Source: Pedobacter psychrophilus (GTDB lineage Bacteria; Bacteroidota; Bacteroidia; Sphingobacteriales; Sphingobacteriaceae). From it: a DNA stretch of 64,000 nucleotides. The DNA lies in the NCBI RefSeq assembly GCF_001652725.1, contig NZ_LWHJ01000027.1, positions 186,001 to 250,000 of the forward strand. Direction: 5' to 3'. Below, in pieces: positions 18,069 through 25,634 of the stretch. Made by a program: the position numbers and the translations under genes. The notes under the pieces were generated by a model, which worked only from the letters and a program-made list of their open reading frames with translations, did no database searches and had not been told where the DNA came from. Each line of letters starts with the position of its first letter. Within the stretch, counting starts at the first letter, position 1.

Positions 18069-19032
18069 AATAAAGTTGTTTTAAATTGTAAGTAATTCCT
18101 AAAGTTAAACGTCCGCTGCTGCGGGGATGATCTGTTTGAGCTGACCAAGCATTTGTTTGAAAACTGGTATTGATGCCGATATTTTTTACAAATATATCTA
18201 ATCCTGCGCCAGCCATTAAATTATTTGTCTCATGTTCTCCTGTTAGTTTACCTTGATATTTTTCTCCTTTGGTAAATTCATAACTAGTTTGCACAGAGGG
18301 GATGATTTTTATGTTTTTATCGATGTCAATCTTTCTAAAAACGCTAAGAAAAGAGGTGGTGCTATTTGCGATTGATTCTTGATCAGAATTTCTACCATTA
18401 AATTTATAAGTGCTGTTGATACTTGCCCCCCAATTTTTTATCCCAATAATATAATTAGCGTAAACAAAACCATCTATACTTCCTGTGCCGGGCTGAAAAG
18501 GATTAGAATAAGTTAAACCCTGATCACTTTTAACAAGATTATTTGCAGTTGGTATTTTGATTCCTGCACCGGTTATTAATCTCTGATTGATGGTTTTTTG
18601 ATCCAGTTTTCTAAGTAAATGATAACCTGCATATAAAGTTATATCGCCTAAACCAGAAATAGTAGAAGTTTGATTATTGTATTTTTCACTATTATTGAGA
18701 TAGGGAATTATCGCATTTATTTCTAAACGTTTTTGTATAAAATAGCGACCACGTATCTCGGTTGTTCTATAAATTTCATAATCGCCAAGCAACCCATTAT
18801 GATTTCCGAGTGGATTATTTGTTTGATTGGCTTGAGGGAAAAACGAACTTTCATCTGGAAAAAACTGTTGATCTTGACCAAAATACCCGTTGTATGAGCG
18901 ATATCTATAAAAAACACCTAAACTGCTCACATTATCATAAGGAGTAATTCCCATAAAACAACCACAAATATCGCAGGCAAATGTGGAACTACCGCAGAGC
19001 ATTAAAAAAATGATTAATATTTTATTCTTCAC
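18055..19032 (-). CDS. Outer-membrane beta-barrel protein with Cys-rich mature N-terminus
   Basis: A 325-residue exported protein. The signal peptide is likely cleaved at TFA/C, so the mature protein would begin CDICGCFMG, with three cysteines in the first six residues. The rest alternates aromatic and polar residues in amphipathic strands typical of a barrel (EIRGRYFIQKRLEINAIIPYL, GLGDITLYAGYHL) and ends with RLTLGITYNLKQLYYAIN. It resembles putative outer-membrane transporters of the phenol/MetA-degradation type. The cysteine cluster could bind Cu(I). It overlaps the peroxidase gene by 11 bp. The exact function is unknown. Confidence 0.82.
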   Translation of the reverse strand: MKNKILIIFLMLCGSSTFACDICGCFMGITPYDNVSSLGVFYRYRSYNGYFGQDQQFFPDESSFFPQANQTNNPLGNHNGLLGDYEIYRTTEIRGRYFIQKRLEINAIIPYLNNSEKYNNQTSTISGLGDITLYAGYHLLRKLDQKTINQRLITGAGIKIPTANNLVKSDQGLTYSNPFQPGTGSIDGFVYANYIIGIKNWGASINSTYKFNGRNSDQESIANSTTSFLSVFRKIDIDKNIKIIPSVQTSYEFTKGEKYQGKLTGEHETNNLMAGAGLDIFVKNIGINTSFQTNAWSAQTDHPRSSGRLTLGITYNLKQLYYAIN

Positions 19033-20035
19033 TGTATTTTGGATTTTTAAGAAATGTAAGATCCGTCAAAGTTTTTAAAAATGCAATGATATCCGCCTTA
19101 TAGGTATCTGTTAAAGCTAAATCTTGTTTTAAAAGTGGATCTAAATTTTTGTTAGGTTTAATATTATTTTGATAGTGATCCAAAACTTGTTCTAAAGTTT
19201 TAAAACGACCATCATGCATATAAGGGCGACTGACCTCTACATTTCTAAGCGTCGGAACTTTGAATTTACCATCATCTGATGCTAAACTTGTGATCGTTGA
19301 TCTACCTAAATCTAAAGATGTGATGTCTAAACCATTATTTCTAAAACTGTTATCAGAAAACAAAGGTTCTTTATGACAACTCGCACATTTTGCGGAAAAT
19401 AATTGATAACCCCTTAGCTCTTGATCTGTAAATTGAGCTGTTTTAGCTTTTACTTGGTCATATTTGCTATCAGCAGAAATCATCATGCCTTGAAATTGCG
19501 CCAAGGCCCTAAACATTTTTTGAGAAGTAATCTCGTCGCTATCAAATGCTTTTTGAAATGCCTGTTGATATTCTGGTTTTGATTTAAGATAAACTAAAAT
19601 TTTATTCAAATCGTTGGCCATTTCGCAAGGATCTGTCATTGCGTTTAAAGGAGCCAGCTCTAAATTGGTCACTCCACCATCTAAAAAGAAATTGTCTTTA
19701 AATGTTAAATTAAATAAAACAGGTGCATTTCTTTTGCCAAAGCAATTATCAACTCCATGGCTAGTAGCATGATCTAAGTTTCCAAAACCTGCAAATTGTT
19801 GGTGACAATCGCCACAAGAAACTGTACCATCTTTAGATAGTCCTTGATCATAGAAAAGCATTCTGCCCAAATCAAAACCTTTTTGTGTAGGTTGATTATT
19901 TGTAAATTGATAAACAGGTTGCGGAAATCCAGCAGGAATTTCTATCGATAAAAATTTATTTAAATCCTTATCCTTTGCACAAGAAATCAAGAAAATGATA
20001 CAACCTACAATTAGAAATGTGGTTATTTTTTTCAT
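19022..20035 (-). CDS. Di-heme cytochrome c peroxidase, MauG/MbnH-like
   Basis: A 337-residue lipoprotein (FLISC, Cys19) with two heme c sites, CGDCH (Cys74, Cys77, His78) and CASCH (Cys217, Cys220, His221), as in bacterial cytochrome c peroxidases and MauG. Other marks are RMLFYDQGLSKDGTVSC, RNAPVLFNLTFKDNFFLDG and VPTLRNVEVSRPYMHDGR. Family members reduce peroxide or oxidise tryptophans of partner proteins. Here an MbnP-like gene lies upstream on the same strand. In methanotrophs MbnH, a MauG relative, forms kynurenine in MbnP, so that role is plausible. A 231-bp repeat-filled gap separates the two genes. Confidence 0.93.
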   Translation of the reverse strand: MKKITTFLIVGCIIFLISCAKDKDLNKFLSIEIPAGFPQPVYQFTNNQPTQKGFDLGRMLFYDQGLSKDGTVSCGDCHQQFAGFGNLDHATSHGVDNCFGKRNAPVLFNLTFKDNFFLDGGVTNLELAPLNAMTDPCEMANDLNKILVYLKSKPEYQQAFQKAFDSDEITSQKMFRALAQFQGMMISADSKYDQVKAKTAQFTDQELRGYQLFSAKCASCHKEPLFSDNSFRNNGLDITSLDLGRSTITSLASDDGKFKVPTLRNVEVSRPYMHDGRFKTLEQVLDHYQNNIKPNKNLDPLLKQDLALTDTYKADIIAFLKTLTDLTFLKNPKYSEE

Positions 20036-20051
20036 TTGGATATTTTTAAGT

Positions 20052-20152
20052 TTCCGTCATGTTGATTCGCTAGCTAGCGAAGAAAGCATCTCACAAATAG
20101 GTTTTCAGTTAGAATGTCAACCTTATTAGTGAGATGTCTCCTGTCGTGGAAA
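20052..20152. repeat. Dispersed repeat family B, copy 1
   Basis: An intergenic inverted-repeat unit starting near GTCATGTTGATTCGC and containing GCATCTCAC and, further on, GTGAGATGTCTC. It includes the perfect 16-bp palindrome TTCGCTAGCTAGCGAA (20066-20081). Similar units lie at 28163-28263 and 51239-51339. It directly abuts a family A repeat. Confidence 0.7.
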
Positions 20153-20156
20153 TGAA

Positions 20157-20262
20157 TTTTTTTTTTGCGTTAGGGATTGAAATGGAAATCCCTGCCTGCG
20201 GCAGGCAGGCTTTTTGTTTTTACAAAAAGATTGAAATAAAAAGCCCGCCCGAACGCCCAAAT
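20157..20262 (-). repeat. Dispersed repeat family A, copy 2
   Basis: Opposite orientation to copy 1. It begins with TTTTGCGTTAGGGATTGAAA and ends with CCGAACGCCCAAATAAA. Its centre carries the hairpin CCTGCCTGC/GCAGGCAGG (20191-20209) and CTTTTTG/CAAAAAG. It lies between the MbnP-like gene and the peroxidase gene, downstream of the former, and may act as a partial terminator or mRNA-end hairpin. Confidence 0.7.
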
Positions 20263-20266
20263 AAAA

Positions 20267-21025
20267 TTAATTATGAATATGATCTAAACTAAACATCCCT
20301 TGTGCATAATTATCGGCAATAATTAAGGCAGGTAAACCGCCATGCATAGAATTGTAGGTTGCAAAAGAAATATTTTGTTTACCATTGAACATAGCAGCAA
20401 CATCTGCTTTGAAATGAATAATTGGTGATTTATCTGTTCTAATCCTCAAAATATTTGGATCAATATTAAAAGATACTTTTCTGATGGCATTAACTGTTGC
20501 CGAAGCACCGCCAATGTGGAAAATAAGATTATGATTTGCTGCTGTAGATGTTGGGGAAGTACCTTCCATTTTTACAAATACATACCCCGAATTCCAAGAC
20601 CAAAACATTGCTTTTTCTGGTGCTAAGACGCCTGTTTGTGCACCCGCAAAATTTCTTGCGGAATCTACCCCAATAGTATAGCTTATTTTTGTATAATCAC
20701 CAGCTGGCAGGTTGCTAAGGCTTGGTTTAAGAGTGCTAGCATCTGATTGGTCTATTAGAAAATAGCTTTCCGGAACATTGTATATGCTTCCATCTGCTTT
20801 TAATAGCTGAATGTTGGATACGTAATATTTAAACATATCAACTTTATATGATTCTCCTTTTGTGTTGGTATAATTCTGTGTGGTTAAAACTAAAGGTTGG
20901 TTACCAACAACGTTTTCAAATTCGAAATTTAAAGTTCCTGAACCCGTAATTTCTCCAGCGTCTTCTTTTTTACAAGACATAAATGCAACGGCAGCAATAG
21001 CCACCATCAATAATAATTTTTTCAT
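20267..21025 (-). CDS. MbnP-like copper-associated lipoprotein
   Basis: A 252-residue lipoprotein (FMSC, Cys18) that looks like the MbnP family. The recognisable order is TLNFEFENVVGNQPLVL, YKVDMFKYYVSNIQLL, YTKISYTIGVDSARN, then MFWSWNSGYVFVKMEGTS, and a late FHIGG. In methanotrophs MbnP binds copper after a tryptophan is converted to kynurenine by MbnH. Trp142 and Trp144 here lie in the conserved WSW segment and are the obvious candidates, which is inference. The gene follows a small Cys protein gene (63-bp gap) and precedes a MauG/MbnH-like peroxidase gene. Confidence 0.88.
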   Translation of the reverse strand: MKKLLLMVAIAAVAFMSCKKEDAGEITGSGTLNFEFENVVGNQPLVLTTQNYTNTKGESYKVDMFKYYVSNIQLLKADGSIYNVPESYFLIDQSDASTLKPSLSNLPAGDYTKISYTIGVDSARNFAGAQTGVLAPEKAMFWSWNSGYVFVKMEGTSPTSTAANHNLIFHIGGASATVNAIRKVSFNIDPNILRIRTDKSPIIHFKADVAAMFNGKQNISFATYNSMHGGLPALIIADNYAQGMFSLDHIHN

Positions 21026-21088
21026 TTTATTTTTATGATTTGATTTTAAAACTTTAAGAATTCAGCTAAAATTATAGCTGTTAAATAA

Positions 21089-21466
21089 TTAAGAATCAAA
21101 CGTAGGGGGAGGATGATAAAAAGAGGAGCTTTTTATATAAGAATAGTTATTTTGATAAACGCTGTTTTCTGTAACCGAGTTTAAATTAAAGAACTTAATG
21201 TGGAAAGTAGTAATCAGCATGATTTGCTGGGTAAGGTCTTTTTGGGTTTTACGTTCTTGAGATTGTTGTTGTTTTTCGGCTTCGGCAATTTTACGAGTCA
21301 AAAAACATTTCCCGTTACATTGCATTTCGGGCTTATCCTTATTGATACACAGATTTTTAGCAATGTAATCTTTATTTAGCTCGTAACCTGCAAAGTAAAA
21401 CAGCCTAGTAAAACTAGATAGACTGATAAGAAGAATGAGTAAAATGCAGGAAACCTTTTTTATCAT
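21089..21466 (-). CDS. Small membrane-anchored Cys protein, first gene of copper-like cluster
   Basis: A 125-residue protein starting at the ATG at 21466 (MIKKVSC). It has an N-terminal hydrophobic segment (ILLILLISLSSF) and then the cysteines NLC-x9-CNGKC (Cys40, Cys50, Cys54), a basic/Gln-rich helix (EAEKQQQSQERK), and a C-terminal tail YHPPPTFDS. The CxxxC and lone histidines suggest metal or thiol chemistry, but the family is not assigned to a function. A good -33/-7 promoter abuts the start codon, so the mRNA may be nearly leaderless. It heads the cluster ending at 16512. Confidence 0.78.
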   Translation of the reverse strand: MIKKVSCILLILLISLSSFTRLFYFAGYELNKDYIAKNLCINKDKPEMQCNGKCFLTRKIAEAEKQQQSQERKTQKDLTQQIMLITTFHIKFFNLNSVTENSVYQNNYSYIKSSSFYHPPPTFDS

Positions 21467-21472
21467 TTGCTG

Positions 21473-21503
21473 CAAATGTAAGTGCTAATGTTTATACTCA
21501 CAA
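21473..21503 (-). promoter_or_regulatory. Promoter of copper-like cluster
   Basis: On the minus strand TTG (21501-21503), a 20-base spacer, and TACATTTG (21473-21480) match the Bacteroidota promoter. The -7 box ends six bases before the ATG at 21466, leaving almost no 5' UTR. Confidence 0.72.
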
Positions 21504-21512
21504 TTTTATTGG

Positions 21513-21971
21513 TTAATTATCAGCGTTTTTTATGACCCAAAGAAAATAATCTGTTGCTGGTAAATTCTCTCTGTCACTTTTAAGTAACTGTACAATTTGT
21601 CCTCTATGATAAGTATTGTGATTTATTAAATGGGTTAAAATATTATTTAATGCTAGTTGGAATGTTTTCCCCTTTGTATTTTGGTAATGAATTAACTTTT
21701 CCAAATCCTCTTCTTTTATTTCGTTCAAAAATTTTATCCAATCTTGATGGTTTTTGTCCATCATATCTTTCAATTGACTTTTAGTTTCCCATAATTCAAT
21801 TTTTTCAAACTTATTAATGCATCGGTTTAACCAGATTTTTTGTGCACTTAATAAATGAGAAAAAAGATTTTCGATTTTAGGATTAAGGATTGGTTTTTCG
21901 TCAATACTTTGTTGAATGAGGCAATTTGCCCAATAATCGTAATTAAATAAGTCGATAAAGTGAGATTTCAT
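21513..21971 (-). CDS. DinB family protein
   Basis: A 152-residue DinB-like four-helix-bundle protein. It begins LFNYDYWANCLI and has the histidine set typical of the family (NLFSHLLSAQKIWLNR, HLINHNTYHRGQIVQLL), which in relatives binds one metal ion. Many members are thiol-dependent S-transferases using a low-molecular-weight thiol; others have no known role. It is followed after 41 bp by the copper-like cluster promoter and starts one base after the toxin gene, so it may be transcribed with the toxin-antitoxin pair by read-through. Confidence 0.88.
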   Translation of the reverse strand: MKSHFIDLFNYDYWANCLIQQSIDEKPILNPKIENLFSHLLSAQKIWLNRCINKFEKIELWETKSQLKDMMDKNHQDWIKFLNEIKEEDLEKLIHYQNTKGKTFQLALNNILTHLINHNTYHRGQIVQLLKSDRENLPATDYFLWVIKNADN

Positions 21972-21972
21972 T

Positions 21973-22275
21973 CTACGTAAATATTTTATCTGGATTTTGA
22001 CGATTATCGAACAAAGAAATAATAAAAATTTTCTCTAAACTAGAGATAAAGAAAATGGAAGTTTGTTTAGATATTACACATTTTCGAATTGGTTTTGTTT
22101 GAGAGACGATAGGAAATTGTTCTGAAGATGTTGTAATTCTATCAATTGAATCATTTATCTTGGATATAACTTCTTTAGTAAGAATTAGACCCCAATTATT
22201 TAACAAATAGTCAATTAAGTTAGTATATTCTAAATTTGCTCTTGAAGACCAAACAACAGATTTTTTATCTGCCAT
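21973..22275 (-). CDS. RelE/ParE family toxin
   Basis: A 100-residue ParE-type toxin beginning MADKKSVVWSSRANLEYTNLIDYLLNNWG. The core WSSRAnLeytnLIDYL, a central ISKINDSIDRITTSSEQFP helix and IRKCVISKQTSIFFISS beta region fit the RelE/ParE fold. The ATG at 22275 is preferred over an earlier in-frame ATG at 22293. With it the gene overlaps the antitoxin by 11 bp. Family members poison gyrase or cleave mRNA; the target here is not known. It closely follows its antitoxin gene. Confidence 0.88.
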   Translation of the reverse strand: MADKKSVVWSSRANLEYTNLIDYLLNNWGLILTKEVISKINDSIDRITTSSEQFPIVSQTKPIRKCVISKQTSIFFISSLEKIFIISLFDNRQNPDKIFT

Positions 22276-22507
22276 TATTTTTAAAGTTGTCAAGTTTTAA
22301 ATTAATTCCTTTCATGACATCTTCATAAGTAAGAATTCTTCCTTCTTCTATATCTAAAATACCTGATTTTATACCTTCAATTTCTTTATCATTTAAATTA
22401 CCCCATTCGTTATCCAAAACTTTAAAGTTCAAACCTAATCTTTTAAATAGAGCCTTTAAAGCCGGAAGGTCTTTTTCTTTATCAATTTCTACTGTTAAGG
22501 TTGTCAT
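22265..22507 (-). CDS. Antitoxin of ParE-type module
   Basis: An 80-residue protein starting at ATG 22507 (MTTLTVEIDK). It is small and acidic, has an N-terminal TLTVEIDKEKDLPALKALFKRL half, and a C-terminal helical tail (GRILTYEDVMKGINLKLDNF) of the kind that wraps ParE-like toxins. An in-frame TTG two codons earlier is less likely to be used. TAAATTTG lies directly upstream and could be the -7 box. The downstream toxin overlaps by 11 bp. Together they form a chromosomal type II toxin-antitoxin pair. Confidence 0.85.
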   Translation of the reverse strand: MTTLTVEIDKEKDLPALKALFKRLGLNFKVLDNEWGNLNDKEIEGIKSGILDIEEGRILTYEDVMKGINLKLDNFKNNGR

Positions 22508-22564
22508 GATCAAATTTAAATAAATATTTTAAGAAGATAATTGATATTTGATTGAAAAATAATA

Positions 22565-22611
22565 AGGAATTAAGAAGATTTAAGTTTCGACCTAATCTCT
22601 TCTTAACTCCT
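22565..22611 (-). terminator. Terminator after phosphohexomutase gene
   Basis: On the minus strand AGGAGTTAAGAAGA pairs with TCTTCTTAATTCCT (one mismatch) and is followed by TATTATTTTT. It lies just past the phosphohexomutase stop and before the antitoxin gene. Confidence 0.7.
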
Positions 22612-22632
22612 GAATAGTTAAAATTTTAAACA

Positions 22633-24369
22633 CTAAACATCCAAATCCTTCATTATTTCATCTACCTTGCTTTCTAACTCTGCATTTACTTTATCAAATT
22701 CTTCTTTATTAGCTAAAGGTGCATTTACACTGCAATAAAACTTGATTTTTGGCTCTGTACCACTTGGACGAGCAGATACGATACAACCATCCTCAGTTAT
22801 AAACTGCAAAACATCTGATTTTGGAAAATCTAAAGTCGTTGTAGATTTAGAATCTAAATCTGTTTCTTTTTGCAAAGTATAATCTTTTAAAGTCACAACT
22901 TTAAAACCTCCAAGGCTTTTTGGAGGATTTTCTCTAAACCTATCCATCATTGCTACAATTTCTTCTGCACCAGCTTTTCCCTTTTTAGTGATTGAAACCA
23001 ATTTTTCTTTATAGAAACCATATTTCACATACATATCAATCATGGCATCGTAAAGACTTGATCCTTTATCTTTATAAAAAGCAGTCATTTCTGCAATAAA
23101 GGCTGCCGAAACTACCGCATCTTTATCACGTACAAACTCACCAACTAAATATCCATAACTTTCTTCTCCGCCTGCAATAAAAGTTTCTTTTCCCAGCTTT
23201 TCTTCCATTACTTGTCCAATAAATTTGAAGCCAGTAAGAGTATTATAACATTTTACATTTTTACTTTTAGCTATTTTATCAATTAAATAAGTAGTAACAA
23301 TGGTCTTTATAACATATTCTTTACCAGTAAGTTTACCTTCCTTTTCCCAAGCTTCTAACATATAGTTGATAAGCAAAGAACCTGTTTGGTTTCCATTAAG
23401 TAATTCAAACTCGCCTTTGTGGTTTTTAACTGCTATTCCTACTCGGTCGGCATCAGGGTCTGTAGCCAAAACTAAATCTGCATCGGTTTCTTTTGCTTTT
23501 TTCAGCGCAAGCGTTAAAGCTTCTTTTTCTTCTGGATTTGGATAAACAACGGTTGGGAAATTTCCATCCGGTGTAGTTTGTTCATCTACCAAAATCACGT
23601 TCTCAAAACCAAACATTTTTAGCGCTTTTGGCACTAATGTAATTCCTGTCCCGTGAATTGGTGAGTAAACTATCTTTAAATCTTTTTGACGTTTTATGGC
23701 TTCCGGTGAAACCGAAAGTGAGGTGATTTTTTGTAAATAATCATTATCAATTTCTTCGCCCAGGTATGAAATGTTTTCTGGTTTCCCTTCAAATTTAATA
23801 TCGTCAACTGAAGAAATTTTACTGACTTCATCCATTACGTCCTTATCATCAGGAGCAACAAATTGTCCACCATCCGCTCCATAAGCTTTGTAACCGTTGT
23901 ATTCTTTTGGATTATGAGAAGCTGTTAGCATCACTCCACTTTTACAACTCAATTCACGCACTGCAAATGAAAGTTCAGGAGTAGGGCGTAACTCTTTGAA
24001 AAAATAAACATGAATATCATTAGCAGAAAAAACATCGGCTGTAACTTTTCCTAATACATCAGAATTATTTCTGCTATCGTGTGCGATAGCAACTTTTATT
24101 TTTTCGTTGGGATATTTTTTCAGCAAAAAATTCGCAAGACCTTGTGTTGCGGCACCAATTGTATATTTGTTAACACGGTTAGAACCTGCGCCCATAATCC
24201 CTCTTAAACCACCAGTTCCAAACTCTAAATCTTTATAAAAAGCATCGGTTAATTCTGTTAAATTTTTATCATCAACTAGTTTTTGGATTTCGGCTTTAGT
24301 AGCGTTATCATAATTTCCAGTTAACCAGCTATTTATTTTATCTTGGATGGATTGATCTAATTCTTGCAT
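22633..24369 (-). CDS. Phosphoglucomutase/phosphomannomutase (alpha-D-phosphohexomutase)
   Basis: The protein has 578 residues and four domains of the alpha-D-phosphohexomutase superfamily, the long PgcA-like type common in Bacteroidota. The phosphoserine loop is MLTASHNPKEYNGYK, the metal loop ATDPDADRVGIA, the sugar-binding loop GGEESYGYL and the C-terminal phosphate-binding loop SARPSGTEPKIKFY. It interconverts glucose-1- and 6-phosphates, and perhaps mannose phosphates, feeding cell-wall and polysaccharide precursors. All key residues are intact. A TAACTTTG box lies about 25 bases upstream and a terminator follows. Confidence 0.95.
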   Translation of the reverse strand: MQELDQSIQDKINSWLTGNYDNATKAEIQKLVDDKNLTELTDAFYKDLEFGTGGLRGIMGAGSNRVNKYTIGAATQGLANFLLKKYPNEKIKVAIAHDSRNNSDVLGKVTADVFSANDIHVYFFKELRPTPELSFAVRELSCKSGVMLTASHNPKEYNGYKAYGADGGQFVAPDDKDVMDEVSKISSVDDIKFEGKPENISYLGEEIDNDYLQKITSLSVSPEAIKRQKDLKIVYSPIHGTGITLVPKALKMFGFENVILVDEQTTPDGNFPTVVYPNPEEKEALTLALKKAKETDADLVLATDPDADRVGIAVKNHKGEFELLNGNQTGSLLINYMLEAWEKEGKLTGKEYVIKTIVTTYLIDKIAKSKNVKCYNTLTGFKFIGQVMEEKLGKETFIAGGEESYGYLVGEFVRDKDAVVSAAFIAEMTAFYKDKGSSLYDAMIDMYVKYGFYKEKLVSITKKGKAGAEEIVAMMDRFRENPPKSLGGFKVVTLKDYTLQKETDLDSKSTTTLDFPKSDVLQFITEDGCIVSARPSGTEPKIKFYCSVNAPLANKEEFDKVNAELESKVDEIMKDLDV

Positions 24370-24392
24370 ATTTTTAGGATAATTGTTTAATT

Positions 24393-24400
24393 CAAAGTTA
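24393..24400 (-). promoter_or_regulatory. -7 box for phosphohexomutase gene
   Basis: TAACTTTG on the minus strand fits TAnnTTTG and ends 23 bases before the start codon. No clear -33 TTTG is seen. Confidence 0.5.
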
Positions 24401-24465
24401 GTACTTATACATAACTACAGAAATAAAAAGCATAATTGATTTATTTTTTAAATTAGATATAATAT

Positions 24466-24473
24466 TACTTTTG
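24466..24473 (+). promoter_or_regulatory. -7 box for EEP membrane protein gene
   Basis: TACTTTTG fits TAnnTTTG and lies 20 bp before the ATG at 24493. Confidence 0.55.
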
Positions 24474-24492
24474 ATGCAATAATTAAATATTT

Positions 24493-25539
24493 ATGTTTTT
24501 TGTGCTACAGTTTTTATCCTACCTAAGTGTCCTATTTGTATTTTTGCCGATGGTGAAAAGTGATTTTTGGATTTTTCGTTCACTAGAATACTCCCGTTTC
24601 CAAAATTTTATAGTTTCTATAATCATCATATTTCTTTGGGTTATCAGTTACTTTTATTTTCATGAAATAGATTATACTGCTTTAATTCTTAATATCATAT
24701 GTTTAATATATTTATGTATAAAAATAATTCCCTACACTATCTTTTTTAAAAAGGAAGTAAAAAGTATAAAATCTATAAATCCAGATAGAGAAATAAAGTT
24801 TGTAAATGCAAATGTACTGCAACATAATACTCAGTATGAGAGATTAAAAGTTCAATTGAAACAATATAATCCAGATGTAATTCTACTTTTAGAAACAGAC
24901 CAAAAATGGAAGTTACAAATGGAATATCTAAAAAAAGATTATCCGTTTTTTATTGAAGTACCTAAAGAAAATACTTATGGAATGCTATTTTATAGTAAGT
25001 TAAAGATTAAAGAAGAGCAAATCCATTATTTAGTTAAAGATGAAATTCCTTCTATAAGCTGCAAACTTTTTTTAGTTGATAATTACGAAATTAAACTTTG
25101 GGGATTGCATCCTGAACCGCCAGTACCAGGCGAAAATTTGTATTCTACTGCTAAAGATAAAGAATTAGCAAAAGTAGCTTTAGATGTAAAAGATAATGGA
25201 TTAGCAAATATTGTAATGGGCGATTTAAATGATGTTGCCTGGAGTGATACCACATCATTATTTACAAAAACCAGTGGTTTATTGGATGTGAGAAAGGGAA
25301 GGGGATTTTATAGCACTTTTTCTGCTCATCATTGGTTTATTAAGTTTCCGTTAGATTATATTTTTTGTTCGCCTCATTTTGGGTTTATCAAAATGAAAAG
25401 ACTGAAATTTAATGGTTCTGATCATTATCCAATTTTTACTCATTTAGTTTACATGCCAAGTTTAAAAACACAACAGAAAAGAGAAATTGATACTGAAAAT
25501 GTAAAGGAAGCTGTAGAGAAAGCAAACCAGGAAGTATAA
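24493..25539 (+). CDS. Membrane-anchored endonuclease/exonuclease/phosphatase family protein
   Basis: A 348-residue protein with three N-terminal transmembrane helices (FVLQFLSYLSVLFVFLPM; FIVSIIIIFLWVISYFYF; ALILNIICLIYLCIKIIPY) followed by an EEP domain. Catalytic marks are present: FVNANVLQHN, DVILLLETD, the histidine in LWGLHPEPP, MGDLNDVAWS and the terminal SDHYPIF. In Bacteroidota this type is a common uncharacterised protein; the EEP domain faces the periplasm or cytoplasm depending on topology. The substrate could be a nucleic acid, a phosphoinositide-like lipid or another phosphodiester. Confidence 0.9.
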   Translation: MFFVLQFLSYLSVLFVFLPMVKSDFWIFRSLEYSRFQNFIVSIIIIFLWVISYFYFHEIDYTALILNIICLIYLCIKIIPYTIFFKKEVKSIKSINPDREIKFVNANVLQHNTQYERLKVQLKQYNPDVILLLETDQKWKLQMEYLKKDYPFFIEVPKENTYGMLFYSKLKIKEEQIHYLVKDEIPSISCKLFLVDNYEIKLWGLHPEPPVPGENLYSTAKDKELAKVALDVKDNGLANIVMGDLNDVAWSDTTSLFTKTSGLLDVRKGRGFYSTFSAHHWFIKFPLDYIFCSPHFGFIKMKRLKFNGSDHYPIFTHLVYMPSLKTQQKREIDTENVKEAVEKANQEV

Positions 25540-25634
25540 AACTTCCAGAATAACTTAAAATCCTTTATCCTAAAAATTTATAATATAAGACTGAGCATAT
25601 ATTTTCTCATCTTGTAAACATTAAACTCATTTTA

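Noticed and set aside
16964-20035. Methanobactin biosynthesis genes near the MbnP/MbnH-like pair
   Set aside because: No short precursor peptide with Cys core or MbnB/MbnC-like gene is present, so this is not a methanobactin cluster.
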